A stretch of 64,000 bases of DNA from an uncultured Pelagibacteraceae bacterium (GCA_902620525.1 CACNIK010000001.1:101001-165000); one strand, 5' to 3'. Counted from the stretch's first letter, positions 8,225-17,021 are shown. Notes: generated by a model from the sequence alone, not told the origin. Made by a program: numbers and translations.

Positions 8225-8824
8225 ATGCAAGAATATCCGTTTATGCCTAAAGCTACTGCTGTTTGGCTTGTTGAAAATACAAATTTAACTTTCAGACAAA
8301 TAGCAAAATTTTGTAATTTGCATGAACTTGAAGTTAAAGGTATTGCAGACGGGGATGTGGCTAAAGGTATAAAAGCTTATAACCCAATATTAGCGGGCCA
8401 GCTCTCTAGAAATGAAATAGATGAGTGCTCAAAAGATCCAGCGAGAAACCTAAATCTTATAAAAAAAGACAACAACGTACAAATTAAAGAGAGAAAAAAA
8501 CCAAAATATACTCCATTATCAAAAAGGCAAGATAGGCCAGATGCAATTCTTTGGTTATGTAAAAATGCATCTGAGTTAACAGATGGTCAAATTTCAAAAC
8601 TTGTAGGAAGTACCAAAGGAACTGTTTCTTTAATAAGAAAAAGGAGTTACTGGAATTTCTCAAATCTTAAACCTCGAGACCCAGTTATCTTAGCCTTGTG
8701 TTCACAAGAGTCTTTTCAAAAGGCATGGGATAAAGCAAAGAGAAGGGTTGAGAGAGAGAAAAAAAGATTATTGAGAGAGGAAAAAAAGCTCAAAAAAGAA
8801 AATTCAGAACAATCAACTAATTAA
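8225..8824 (+). CDS. TrcR-like cell-cycle transcriptional regulator (DUF1013)
   Basis: The protein is 199 residues. It begins MPKATAVWLVENTNLTFRQIAKFCNLHELEVKGIADGDVAKGI, the conserved start of DUF1013, the family of Caulobacter TrcR. Two helix-turn-helix-like segments are visible, near residues 20-40 and 105-130 (LTDGQISKLVGSTKGTVSLI). The C-terminus is a Lys/Glu-rich helix from about 165. It is confined to and widespread in alphaproteobacteria, which supports the taxonomic reading. It follows rpmE by two bases. The target genes are unknown. Confidence 0.85.
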   Translation: MQEYPFMPKATAVWLVENTNLTFRQIAKFCNLHELEVKGIADGDVAKGIKAYNPILAGQLSRNEIDECSKDPARNLNLIKKDNNVQIKERKKPKYTPLSKRQDRPDAILWLCKNASELTDGQISKLVGSTKGTVSLIRKRSYWNFSNLKPRDPVILALCSQESFQKAWDKAKRRVEREKKRLLREEKKLKKENSEQSTN

Positions 8825-8895
8825 AAATATATACTTTAAACAGCAAGTAATGATATAGACAATTCTTTACTTAAATGTTAATTACCAGACAAAAC

Positions 8896-8901
8896 AGGAG
8901 G
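8896..8901 (+). promoter_or_regulatory. Strong Shine-Dalgarno (AGGAGG) that decides the rpsU start
   Basis: A perfect AGGAGG lies six bases before ATT 8908, inside the longer frame that begins at ATG 8875. No comparable ribosome-binding site precedes ATG 8875. It therefore points to initiation at the ATT codon. Confidence 0.65.
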
Positions 8902-8907
8902 TATTTT

Positions 8908-9102
8908 ATTAAAATAGAAGTTAAAGATAACAATGTTGAACAAGCAATAAGAGTATTAAAAAGAAAATTGCAAAAAGAAGGTTTTTTTAAAGTAATGAAA
9001 ATGAAAAGTACTTACGAAAAACCATCTGAAAAGAAAAAAAGAATTAAAACTGAAAATTTAAAGAGAATAAAGAAACAACAAAAATTGAGAAATAGATACT
9101 AA
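8908..9102 (+). CDS. rpsU: 30S ribosomal protein S21, probable ATT start codon
   Basis: From 8908 the product is 64 residues beginning KIEVKDNNVEQAIRVLKRKL, which aligns end to end with alphaproteobacterial S21, including the YEKPSEKKKR segment. The frame is also open upstream to ATG 8875, but those 11 extra residues (LITRQNRRYF) are not part of S21. An AGGAGG sits at exactly the right distance from ATT 8908. A non-AUG AUU start, as known for infC, would make translation sensitive to IF3. Alternatives are the ATG at 8875 or a single-base change from ATG. Confidence 0.8.
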   Translation: MKIEVKDNNVEQAIRVLKRKLQKEGFFKVMKMKSTYEKPSEKKKRIKTENLKRIKKQQKLRNRY

Positions 9103-9121
9103 CTTTATTCCGAGGAGATTT

Positions 9122-9325
9122 ATGCCACAAGGTAAAGTAAAATGGTTCAGCGCAAAAAAAGGTTATGGATTTATTAAGGAAGACGAAAAAGATAGAGATA
9201 TTTTTTTACACATTACAGCTTTAGAAAATTCAAAGTTGCGCGTTTTAAAAGAAAATCAAATTTTAAAATTTGATATTAAAGAGGATAAGGATAAGCTTCA
9301 AGCTATTAACCTTAAAAAAATTTAA
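9122..9325 (+). CDS. cspA: Cold-shock protein (CspA family)
   Basis: A 67-residue OB-fold nucleic-acid-binding protein. RNP1 is KGYGFIK at about residues 13-19 and RNP2 is DIFLHI at about 26-31; the N-terminus GKVKWFSAKKG is diagnostic. A clear GAGGAG ribosome-binding site lies at the normal distance before the ATG. It follows rpsU by 19 bases, so the two are probably cotranscribed. It ends five bases before the initiator tRNA. Confidence 0.95.
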   Translation: MPQGKVKWFSAKKGYGFIKEDEKDRDIFLHITALENSKLRVLKENQILKFDIKEDKDKLQAINLKKI

Positions 9326-9330
9326 TTTAC

Positions 9331-9407
<77 letters not shown>

Positions 9408-9468
9408 AAAATAAGAGTTTGAATTTTGTTTTCTTACCATCTGGTTTTGCAAAAAATCTTTAATTCAA

Positions 9469-10872
9469 TTAATCTAAGTTTTTTACAATGTCTTCTGTCA
9501 TTTTTTTTGCGTCAGCAAATAACATAAGAGTATTATCTCTGTAAAATAACTCATTATCAATACCAGCATAACCGGGTGATAAACTTCTTTTTACAAATAA
9601 AACTGATTTACATTTTTCAACATCAAGAACTGGCATTCCGAAGATTGGACTTTTGGGGTCAGTTTTAGCCACTGGATTTGTTACATCGTTTGCTCCAATT
9701 ACAAAAGCAACGTCTGAATTAGCAAAATCATTGTTGATATCCTCAAGCTCAAAAACTTCATCGTAAGGTACGTTTGCTTCAGCCAATAAAACGTTCATGT
9801 GACCTGGCATTCTTCCTGCTACTGGATGAATTGCATAAGTAACTTTAATATCATTCTTCTTTAATTTGTCTACCATTTCTCTTAAAGCATGTTGCGCTTG
9901 TGCTACTGCCATTCCGTATCCTGGTACTATTATAACTGATGATGCATTCTTCATTAAAAATGCTGCATCTTCAGCATTCCCACTTTTTACAGGTTTTTGA
10001 TCCTTTTTTTCTTTTGTGTCACTTGAGGAATTATCAGCTCCAAACCCTCCAAGTATTACACTAAAAAAAGATCTATTCATCGCTTTACACATTATGTATG
10101 AGAGAATTGCACCTGATGATCCAACCAAAGCGCCTGTTATTATAAGAGCTGTATTCTCAAGAGTAAAACCAATTCCAGCAGCTGCCCACCCAGAATAAGA
10201 ATTTAACATTGATATAACTACAGGCATATCTGCTCCACCTATAGGTATAATTAATAAAACCCCAATTAAAAATGAGACGACAATTAAAGTCCAAAAAATA
10301 TTTTCTGACTGGATTTTACATAAATAATAGACCATAACAAAAATTCCTAATCCTAAAAAAAGGTTTAAATAATGTTGACCTGAAAAAGTAATTGGCGCTC
10401 CAGACATTATTCCTCTTAATTTTAAAAACGCTATAATTGAGCCAGAAAAAGTTATAGCCCCAACTGCAGCTCCAATGGACATTTCAATTAAACTTGCTAA
10501 TTTAATATTTCCAGATATTCCTAAATTAAAAACTTCAGGGTTTAAAAAAGCTGCGATAGCCACAAAAACAGCAGCGAGTCCAACCAAACTATGAAATCCA
10601 GCTACTAATTCTGGCATAGCAGTCATTGGGATTTTAAATGCTATAAAAGCTCCTATAGCTCCACCTAAAATTAATAAAATCAATACATATAGAAATGAAT
10701 TTGAAAAGTTACCTATAGATAAAAAAGTAGCTATTATGGCAATTGTCATTCCAGCAATACCAAAATAATTACCCTGTCTGGAAGTATCTGGTGAAGATAA
10801 TCCTCTTAGAGCAAGAATAAACAAAATTCCAGAAATTAAGTAGAATATTGCAGATAAATTTGAGGATATCAT
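9469..10872 (-). CDS. pntB: NAD(P) transhydrogenase subunit beta
   Basis: This 467-residue inner-membrane protein has eight or nine hydrophobic segments in its first 290 residues, then a soluble NADP(H)-binding domain III starting near 300. That domain has SVIIVPGYGMAVAQAQHALREM and the later GANDVTNPVA and DVEKCKSV motifs. The complex couples hydride transfer from NADH to NADP+ to proton import and supplies NADPH. The start overlaps the pntA2 stop by one base. It ends a leftward run of rpmJ, coxIV, pntA1, pntA2 and pntB. Confidence 0.96.
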   Translation of the reverse strand: MISSNLSAIFYLISGILFILALRGLSSPDTSRQGNYFGIAGMTIAIIATFLSIGNFSNSFLYVLILLILGGAIGAFIAFKIPMTAMPELVAGFHSLVGLAAVFVAIAAFLNPEVFNLGISGNIKLASLIEMSIGAAVGAITFSGSIIAFLKLRGIMSGAPITFSGQHYLNLFLGLGIFVMVYYLCKIQSENIFWTLIVVSFLIGVLLIIPIGGADMPVVISMLNSYSGWAAAGIGFTLENTALIITGALVGSSGAILSYIMCKAMNRSFFSVILGGFGADNSSSDTKEKKDQKPVKSGNAEDAAFLMKNASSVIIVPGYGMAVAQAQHALREMVDKLKKNDIKVTYAIHPVAGRMPGHMNVLLAEANVPYDEVFELEDINNDFANSDVAFVIGANDVTNPVAKTDPKSPIFGMPVLDVEKCKSVLFVKRSLSPGYAGIDNELFYRDNTLMLFADAKKMTEDIVKNLD

Positions 10873-11183
10873 TATTTTTTATCTTTCTTTTTTTTTTTAT
10901 ACATTTGAAGCATTCTTTGAGTAACTAGAAAGCCTCCAAATATGTTTACAGCAGCTAATATAATTGCCAAATAACCGAATATGCTTGATGGGCTAAAACT
11001 CTTATCTGAAGTTGTTGCTAGGGCTGCAATTACTGCCCCAACTATAATTACAGAGGATATAGCATTTGTGACTGACATTAGTGGAGTATGTAATGAGGGT
11101 GTGACACTCCAAACAACATAATAACCAACAAATATGGAAAGAATAAAAATGCTTAATCTAAATATAAATGGGTCAATTTCCAT
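10872..11183 (-). CDS. pntAB: NAD(P) transhydrogenase subunit alpha, membrane part (PntA2)
   Basis: A 103-residue membrane protein with three hydrophobic segments. It corresponds to the C-terminal transmembrane domain of E. coli PntA; the VTPSLHTPLMSVTNAISSVIIVG segment is the family hallmark. In alphaproteobacteria PntA is commonly split into a soluble and a membrane polypeptide, as here. It lies two bases after pntA1 and overlaps pntB by one base. Confidence 0.93.
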   Translation of the reverse strand: MEIDPFIFRLSIFILSIFVGYYVVWSVTPSLHTPLMSVTNAISSVIIVGAVIAALATTSDKSFSPSSIFGYLAIILAAVNIFGGFLVTQRMLQMYKKKKKDKK

Positions 11184-11185
11184 AA

Positions 11186-12280
11186 TTAATTCTCCTTTAT
11201 AAATGTTTTATTAATTATTTCATCATCAAAATTAATATTAAAATCTTTTTTCTCCCTACTATATAAATTTCGAATAAAACTAAATAAATTTTTTGCATAT
11301 AAACTTGATGCTGTTAACGGCAACCTATTCATTAAATTTTTAACACCTATAATTTTAATATTATTAACTACGTTTATTTTTCCAGGTTCAGAGTGTGCAG
11401 AGTTTCCTCCTTGCTCAGCAGCTAAATCATAAATAATTGAACCAGGTCTCATTAATTTTACTAATTGTTCAGTTAAAATTCTCGGTGCGGGTTTACCAGG
11501 TATTAAAGCAGTACAAATAACAATATCATTTTTTTTTAATGCTTCCTGCATCATTTCTGCTTGTTTATTTTTATAATCTTCGCTCACTTCTTTAGCATAA
11601 CCTCCAGAAGTTTCAGCATCTTCAGCTTGATCAACAGACAAAAATTTACCGCCTAAACTCTCTACTTGCTCTTTAGAAGCAGATCTTACATCAGTAGCAG
11701 AAACAATAGCGCCCAATCTTTTTGCAGTGGCAACAGCCTGCAATCCTGCAACACCAGCGCCAATAACTAAAACTTTAGCTGCAGGAACAGTGCCTGCTGC
11801 TGTCATCATCATAGGAAAAGCTTTTTCAAATTCAAATACTGAGTCAATAACAGCTCTGTATCCGGCTAAATTGGACTGAGAAGAAAGAACATCCATAGAT
11901 TGAGCTCTTGTAATTCTCGGCAAAAGTTCTAAAGAAAATAATTTAATATTTTTTTTCAGAATTTCACTAATTTTTTTTGCATTTAGTGATGGATTAAGCA
12001 TACCCAAAAGTATTGTATTTTCTTTTAGATTTTTAATTTCTTCCTCTGAAGGAAAGTTAACTTTAATAAGTAAATTACATGTTGTTAAAACTTCTTGAGA
12101 AGAATTTTTAATCTCAACGCCTTCTTTTTCAAATTCTTCATCTTTTATTCCTAAATGACTAGCATAGTTTTTCTCAATACATAATTTTAATCCCAGTCCG
12201 ATTATATTTTTTGCAGTCTCTGGTGTTAAAGAAACTCTTTTTTCTTGAGATAAATCTTCTTTTGTAGATCCAATAATCAT
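11186..12280 (-). CDS. pntAA: NAD(P) transhydrogenase subunit alpha, NAD-binding part (PntA1)
   Basis: A 364-residue soluble domain I of the split transhydrogenase alpha subunit, related to alanine dehydrogenase. The N-terminus KEDLSQEKRVSLTPETAKNI and the Rossmann motif VIGAGVAGLQAVATAKRLGAIVSATDVR near residues 170-197 identify it, with the RSASKEQVESLGGKF segment after. It binds NADH on the cytoplasmic side of the membrane complex. It starts nine bases after the small coxIV gene. Confidence 0.95.
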   Translation of the reverse strand: MIIGSTKEDLSQEKRVSLTPETAKNIIGLGLKLCIEKNYASHLGIKDEEFEKEGVEIKNSSQEVLTTCNLLIKVNFPSEEEIKNLKENTILLGMLNPSLNAKKISEILKKNIKLFSLELLPRITRAQSMDVLSSQSNLAGYRAVIDSVFEFEKAFPMMMTAAGTVPAAKVLVIGAGVAGLQAVATAKRLGAIVSATDVRSASKEQVESLGGKFLSVDQAEDAETSGGYAKEVSEDYKNKQAEMMQEALKKNDIVICTALIPGKPAPRILTEQLVKLMRPGSIIYDLAAEQGGNSAHSEPGKINVVNNIKIIGVKNLMNRLPLTASSLYAKNLFSFIRNLYSREKKDFNINFDDEIINKTFIKEN

Positions 12281-12289
12281 ATCAATTTT

Positions 12290-12400
12290 TTAAAGTAAAG
12301 TTATAGCCAAAATTACAAGTATAGCTACTACTGCTATAGTTCCCCAGAGAACAAACTTTGTAAAACCTTCCCAGGTACTTTTGTGATTATTATTATCCAT
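12290..12400 (-). CDS. aa3-type cytochrome c oxidase subunit IV (36 residues)
   Basis: A small frame (ATG 12400, TAA 12290-12292) encodes a hydrophilic MDNNNHKSTWEGFTKF start followed by one 20-residue hydrophobic helix. This is the size and shape of the bacterial aa3-type cytochrome oxidase subunit IV (PF07835), whose Trp-x-x-F/Tyr segment precedes a single membrane span. Position supports the call: in many alphaproteobacteria this gene lies immediately before pntA. It starts seven bases after the rpmJ stop. Confidence 0.8.
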   Translation of the reverse strand: MDNNNHKSTWEGFTKFVLWGTIAVVAILVILAITLL

Positions 12401-12407
12401 TAAAAGA

Positions 12408-12533
12408 TTAACCTTGTCTCGCCTTAAATTTAGGATTCTTTTTATTTATTATGTAGACCTTACCTCTTCTTTTAACTAATTTAGAGTTCAAGTCTCTTTT
12501 TTTCAAAGATTTTAACGAGCTAGCAACTTTCAT
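12408..12533 (-). CDS. rpmJ: 50S ribosomal protein L36, zinc-free form
   Basis: A 41-residue frame starting [14 protein letters not shown] and ending [12 protein letters not shown], a close match to the C-minus (zinc-independent) L36 of proteobacteria; no cysteine is present. Its ATG at 12533 lies only 11 bases beyond the 3' end of 5S rRNA. No terminator or separate promoter fits between them, so it is probably read from the 5S transcript. Confidence 0.92.
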   Translation of the reverse strand: MKVASSLKSLKKRDLNSKLVKRRGKVYIINKKNPKFKARQG

Positions 12534-12544
12534 AATTTATTTTA

Positions 12545-12660
12545 GCCTGGCAACGTCCTACTCTCCCGTGTCTTAAGACAAAGTACCATCGGCGCTGAAG
12601 GACTTGACTTCCGAGTTCGGAATGGGATCGGGTATTGCCCCTTCGCAATAATTACCAGGC
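12545..12660 (-). rRNA. rrf: 5S ribosomal RNA
   Basis: A 116-base 5S gene. The ends GCCTGG and CCAGGC pair as helix I, and internal CGATCCCATTCCGAACTCGG and GCGCCGATGG segments are the conserved loops B/C and E. It is on the same strand as 23S rRNA but about 49 kb away from it. It therefore needs its own promoter, which is visible just upstream. Confidence 0.97.
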
Positions 12661-12665
12661 AATGA

Positions 12666-12694
12666 TTTATATTATTTTCCAAATTATTTGTAAA
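12666..12694 (-). promoter_or_regulatory. Promoter of 5S rRNA
   Basis: On the minus strand, TTTACA (12689-12694) and TATAAA (12666-12671) are exactly 17 bp apart. The mature 5S 5' end (12660) falls six bases after the -10 box, where transcription should begin. It explains how 5S is made away from the rest of the rRNA operon and may also drive rpmJ-coxIV-pnt. Confidence 0.7.
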
Positions 12695-12746
12695 TATTAA
12701 AAATAACGCTCTTAAAGCATATTTTACTTATTATTCATAACAAATA

Positions 12747-13373
12747 CTAAAAAACTTTTTTAAAGTATCTATAGATATAGGGATTTAATTTATATCTTAA
12801 TGAACTGAAAATAAAATTTTTACCTTCAATTTCACAAACACTTTTTATATCCGTCGTCATCAAATTATATACAATTGCAATTCTTGTAGAAACTCCATCA
12901 CCTTCAAATGAATGCCAAGTTTCTCTTTCTTTTCTTGCAAAGAACACTGCTCTGTTCTGTTTCCAATCTACATTTTTGATATTTGATCCTTTTTTATCAT
13001 CATAAAACATAGTGCCTTTATTCTTTTCAGGATTTATATAAATTACACCACTTAATAATTTGTTTGGGGTGTCATCGTGAATTGGAAATTTATATTTTGA
13101 GCCTGTCAAAATTACATGAAATTCTGAAAAATTATACAATTTTATTTTTTCTGGATAAAGTTCTTCAAGTATTTTTAAAGCTTTTGGGTGATAAATATTT
13201 TGTAAATTTTTTAAAGTTTGATCACTTAAACATTCGGTAAAACATTTATTGTCTCTATCTATTTTATTATGGAAAATCTTCATTTTATCAGAGTCAACCT
13301 CGGGCAACTTAAGATTTTTAAACATAAAAAAATCCTTATCTTCCAAAAAATTATCTATAACTTTAATTTTCAT
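12747..13373 (-). CDS. 2-oxoglutarate/Fe(II) oxygenase-like protein
   Basis: A 208-residue protein with the jelly-roll iron motif H99-x-D101 in FPIHDDTPNK, a distal His154 in ETWHSFEGDG, and Arg164 ten residues later where 2-oxoglutarate would bind. These are the features of prolyl 4-hydroxylase-like oxygenases. The substrate is unknown; in this sugar operon it could hydroxylate a glycan or lipid precursor. It is the last gene of a five-gene leftward unit (17920 to 12747) and overlaps the FkbM gene by 11 bases. Confidence 0.7.
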   Translation of the reverse strand: MKIKVIDNFLEDKDFFMFKNLKLPEVDSDKMKIFHNKIDRDNKCFTECLSDQTLKNLQNIYHPKALKILEELYPEKIKLYNFSEFHVILTGSKYKFPIHDDTPNKLLSGVIYINPEKNKGTMFYDDKKGSNIKNVDWKQNRAVFFARKERETWHSFEGDGVSTRIAIVYNLMTTDIKSVCEIEGKNFIFSSLRYKLNPYIYRYFKKVF

Positions 13374-14217
13374 AGTTCTTTTTAAAAATATAATTATAAG
13401 TTTTTATAAATTTTTTACTACTACCATCTCCTAATCTACTTTTAGATTGAAGAGTGAAATTATTTTTTTTCATTATATCACTGACTGCCTCTAATTGCTC
13501 TAAATAATTTTCATTTATTTCAATTAAAACACTTTCAACTTTATTGCTACTTAACAATTTCGAAGCACCTACTAATATTTTGTGTTCTATTCCATCTACA
13601 TCAATTTTTAAATAATTTGGCATATTTAAAATTTTGTTCTCTATAATATAGTCAATCGAGGTACCAAATAATTTATAATTTTGTTTGGGTCTAATTTTTT
13701 TTCCCTCAAAATCTGTGTCATAACCAAAACTATTCATAGAATAACCCTCTTTAAATTCAGTTTCTTTGAAAATTTCAAATACATTTTTTTTGTCGGTTAA
13801 AGCACATTGATTAATTTTAATTTGATTTTCTAAATTATTTATTGAGATATTTCGGCTAAGAACTCTCAAGTTACTCGTGGATGGTTCGAAACTTACTATG
13901 TCAATTTTTTTGTGAACTTTTGCAGCATAAATAGAATAAATGCCTATGTTAGCTCCAATATCCCAAAAAATTATATTATTACCTTTAAAATTGTTAATCC
14001 AATTAATTGTATCTGGCTCTTCTTTATATAATGATTTTACCCTCCAATAAGTAATTTTATTTGGAACAAAAAATTTAATCTCATTATTTGAAATGTTAAC
14101 TTTTTGATATGCGTTATTTTCAAATTTTTCAAATATAGCATAAAAAATCTTGTTGTTTGATAATATATTTAGAATATTTAATAACTTGTATAATAAATTT
14201 ATAATTATTTTTTTCAT
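13363..14217 (-). CDS. FkbM-family SAM-dependent methyltransferase
   Basis: A 284-residue protein. Residues 84-115 carry the SAM motif FWDIGANIGIYSIYAAK followed by VSFEPSTSNL, and the FkbM hallmark LKIDVDGIEHKIL occurs near residue 205. Members O-methylate sugars or similar acceptors. It lies four bases after the upstream gene at 14221 and overlaps the oxygenase gene downstream, in the same island operon. Confidence 0.87.
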   Translation of the reverse strand: MKKIIINLLYKLLNILNILSNNKIFYAIFEKFENNAYQKVNISNNEIKFFVPNKITYWRVKSLYKEEPDTINWINNFKGNNIIFWDIGANIGIYSIYAAKVHKKIDIVSFEPSTSNLRVLSRNISINNLENQIKINQCALTDKKNVFEIFKETEFKEGYSMNSFGYDTDFEGKKIRPKQNYKLFGTSIDYIIENKILNMPNYLKIDVDGIEHKILVGASKLLSSNKVESVLIEINENYLEQLEAVSDIMKKNNFTLQSKSRLGDGSSKKFIKTYNYIFKKNYEN

Positions 14218-14220
14218 ATT

Positions 14221-15792
14221 TTATTTATTAAAAAAACGTTTTATTAAAGTTTTATTAACTTTATAATTTAAGTTAGGTTTTTTATTAATTTTTTTTATCT
14301 GTAAACTCAGTTGATCGAAATCTGAACTTAGTTGAATTTTTCTAGAATAATTTTTCAAATATTTAAATAAATTTCTATCTAAAGCACTTGTCTCTAATAA
14401 TATTGTGTATGAATTATTTGAAATACTTTCATACAAACCACTAGTATAACTTGTAGTCACAACTATGTATGATGATTTAATAATTTGTGATCCATCGCCT
14501 CTGATTTCATCAACAAAATTCTTATTAAAACTATTACTGGGTAGAATTGGATGAAACTTTATTTTGAGATTGTTATATCCAATTCTTTTTAATTTATCGA
14601 AAAAATCAATTAAAACTTGGTCCGATTCTTTAATTCCTGATAATAAAAAAAGAATATATTTTTTTTTTGTTTTAAAATTAAATCTAAATCTATTATTTTT
14701 TGTAACTTTAAATTTAATTCCTTTAAAAAATAAATTTCTATTTTTTAAATAACTTTTGCTTATAATTAATATTTTTTTTGGTATAGCGCCTGAGATAAAT
14801 TCACTTTTGGTTGGGCTTAAATTAAAAAATTGAGGATGAAGAGTGGAGCCATTATATCCGATGTAATTAACGCTATTATAAAAATTATTTATACCTAGAG
14901 ACCATCCCTTGTCTATTATTTGATTTTCATTCCAGCTAATTACATTATTAATCTCAAATCCTCTTTTTTTTAAATTTTTAAAAAAAATATAATTTTGATA
15001 GGCTATTATTATTGATCGCAAATTATTATCAAATTTAAATTCTTCATTTATTAAAGTGTGAAAATTAATTCCTTTAAATTTATAATTTAATTTAAATTTT
15101 TTACTAATAATATTTTTTATAATTGAACAAATGTCTTTCAATTCTATAAAATATTCTCTTAATAGAATGTTTTTATTATTTAAATGTGAAATTATGTTTT
15201 TTGGTGAGTAGCTTAAAAAAGTTGGTACATAAAAATAATTATTTTTTTTTCCAGTTATAAAATTGCCAAAATACCTTTTAATTTGTTGACTTTGATTTAT
15301 TTCAAAATAATCCACCAAATTCAGTTTTTTTTTATCTTTTTTAAATTTAAAAAGTAATTTTACTAGAATAATATTAGTTGTTAGTATAAAAAATTCTTTG
15401 AAAAATATAAAAGTTTTTTTGAATATAGAATTATAATTTTTTAACTCAATTTCAATATTATCATAATTTTTTTTTTCTAATAAAAATTTTAAACCCTCGG
15501 AATTTGTAATAAGTTTTATTTTTGTTTTAGACTTAATAATCTTAGTGAGAGAGACATAAACTACAATATTATGAAATATCGAGGATATTCGTTCATCTCT
15601 GCTTGCAAACCGAGTGAGCCACCAATTATAATTTTCAGAATTTTTTCTCGATAACCTATCTATCCATAAATTGAATTCTTTAAAATTTTCATAAAAAATT
15701 TTTGAGTATTGATCTTTAATTATTTTTGGATAGTAAGCGTAAGATTTTGTGGTATCCCAAATCAATTCTGATGAATAAATTTTTTTTTTCAT
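14221..15792 (-). CDS. Large unknown protein, possible GT-B type surface-glycan transferase
   Basis: I do not recognise the family with certainty. The 523-residue protein has no signal peptide. The C-terminal third (about 370-500) looks like a GT-B nucleotide-binding half: KKYILFLLSGIKESDQ, then IKFHPILP, then SSYIVVTTSYTSGLYESISNN and a LLETS segment. This resembles CDP-glycerol glycerophosphotransferases and capsule transferases. The N-terminal WWLTRFASRDERISSIFH segment is distinctive. Its start overlaps the aminotransferase stop by four bases, so it is cotranscribed with sugar-modifying genes. Confidence 0.5.
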   Translation of the reverse strand: MKKKIYSSELIWDTTKSYAYYPKIIKDQYSKIFYENFKEFNLWIDRLSRKNSENYNWWLTRFASRDERISSIFHNIVVYVSLTKIIKSKTKIKLITNSEGLKFLLEKKNYDNIEIELKNYNSIFKKTFIFFKEFFILTTNIILVKLLFKFKKDKKKLNLVDYFEINQSQQIKRYFGNFITGKKNNYFYVPTFLSYSPKNIISHLNNKNILLREYFIELKDICSIIKNIISKKFKLNYKFKGINFHTLINEEFKFDNNLRSIIIAYQNYIFFKNLKKRGFEINNVISWNENQIIDKGWSLGINNFYNSVNYIGYNGSTLHPQFFNLSPTKSEFISGAIPKKILIISKSYLKNRNLFFKGIKFKVTKNNRFRFNFKTKKKYILFLLSGIKESDQVLIDFFDKLKRIGYNNLKIKFHPILPSNSFNKNFVDEIRGDGSQIIKSSYIVVTTSYTSGLYESISNNSYTILLETSALDRNLFKYLKNYSRKIQLSSDFDQLSLQIKKINKKPNLNYKVNKTLIKRFFNK

Positions 15793-17021
15793 AAATTCTT
15801 ATTAAAAAAAATATTTAAACCTTCTTTCATTTTTTTTATAATGTAATTAAGCTGTTTTTTTGTAATCGAATAAGACAAACAAACAACTCCATTTCCGGGA
15901 AAATAAATTCCATTCCTCTTTAGATATTCAATAAATTTATATCTTTGAATTAGTTTTTTTTTCTCAAAAAAATCTCTTTGTGGTCTGTTTTTGATTTTTT
16001 TATTTGAAAAGATTACTCTGATAAGTGAGTGAAACCTTATCAATTTTGCATCAATATTATTGTTTATTATATAATTGTTAATTTGATTATGAATTAATTT
16101 AGAGTCTTTCTCAATTTTTGAGAAGATTTTTTTTTTATTCTTAATTATAAACGATAATGTTGCGTTACCTACAAAAGACGATAATGGATTGCCTGAGTAG
16201 GTTCCACCAAAAAAAATTTTTTTTCTTTTTTTTTTTATTTTTGAGACAATATTCTTTGAAACACCTATAATCCCAATTGGCATTCCTCCTCCAATAATTT
16301 TTCCAAATGTAGAAATATCGGACTTAATTTTGTAAGTATTTTGCACACTTGAGCAATTTATTCTAATCCCTGATAAAATTTCATCGAAGTAAAGAATAAT
16401 ATTATTTTTTTTACAAAATGAATCTAAAAATTTTAGATAACTTATCCCTTCACTAGTTGGAAAGCCTCCTTGTATCGGTTCAACTAATACGCAAGAAATT
16501 TTCTTCAAATATTTGTTTAATATTTTTTTTGATTTATTAACGTCATTAAAGGGGATAAATTTTAAATTTTTACTTAATTTTTCGTCAATTCCATCCGATA
16601 ATTTATAAGATTTATTTTTTGTATTAGCATTATAAAGTAGTTGATCAATAGATCCGTGCCAGCTGCCAGAAACATTAATGATTAAATTTTTATTTGTGAC
16701 TGCGCGTGCAATTCTTAAAGCTTTAATATTAGCTTCAGCTCCTGTACTGCATAAAACAAACTTTTCAAATTGTGGGAAAATCTTTTTCAAATTTTTCGAA
16801 AGATTTAAAGCTGATACATTAGGATGTGCAAAATTTGATAGTCCAGAATTTACATATTTTTTTAAACTTGTTTTATATATTGTGCTATTGTGACCCAATA
16901 GCATAGTTCCAGCCCCGCAAGACAAATCAATAAATTTCTTATTTTTACTAAATACTAATGATCCTTTTGCTTTTTTAAAAAAAGTTGCCTTCTCGCTATA
17001 ACCTTCGTTCAATAAGTTCAT
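15789..17021 (-). CDS. Class III aminotransferase / glutamate-1-semialdehyde aminomutase-like
   Basis: A 410-residue PLP fold-type I enzyme. STGAEAN at 92-98, the DEILSG motif at 213-218 (Asp213 contacts PLP nitrogen) and STFGKIIGGGMPIG with Lys241 as the Schiff-base residue are all visible. It resembles HemL, but placement in a surface-sugar operon and divergence suggest it aminates or isomerises an amino sugar or amino-acid precursor rather than making haem. It overlaps the preceding radical SAM gene and following gene by four bases each. Confidence 0.75.
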   Translation of the reverse strand: MNLLNEGYSEKATFFKKAKGSLVFSKNKKFIDLSCGAGTMLLGHNSTIYKTSLKKYVNSGLSNFAHPNVSALNLSKNLKKIFPQFEKFVLCSTGAEANIKALRIARAVTNKNLIINVSGSWHGSIDQLLYNANTKNKSYKLSDGIDEKLSKNLKFIPFNDVNKSKKILNKYLKKISCVLVEPIQGGFPTSEGISYLKFLDSFCKKNNIILYFDEILSGIRINCSSVQNTYKIKSDISTFGKIIGGGMPIGIIGVSKNIVSKIKKKRKKIFFGGTYSGNPLSSFVGNATLSFIIKNKKKIFSKIEKDSKLIHNQINNYIINNNIDAKLIRFHSLIRVIFSNKKIKNRPQRDFFEKKKLIQRYKFIEYLKRNGIYFPGNGVVCLSYSITKKQLNYIIKKMKEGLNIFFNKNL

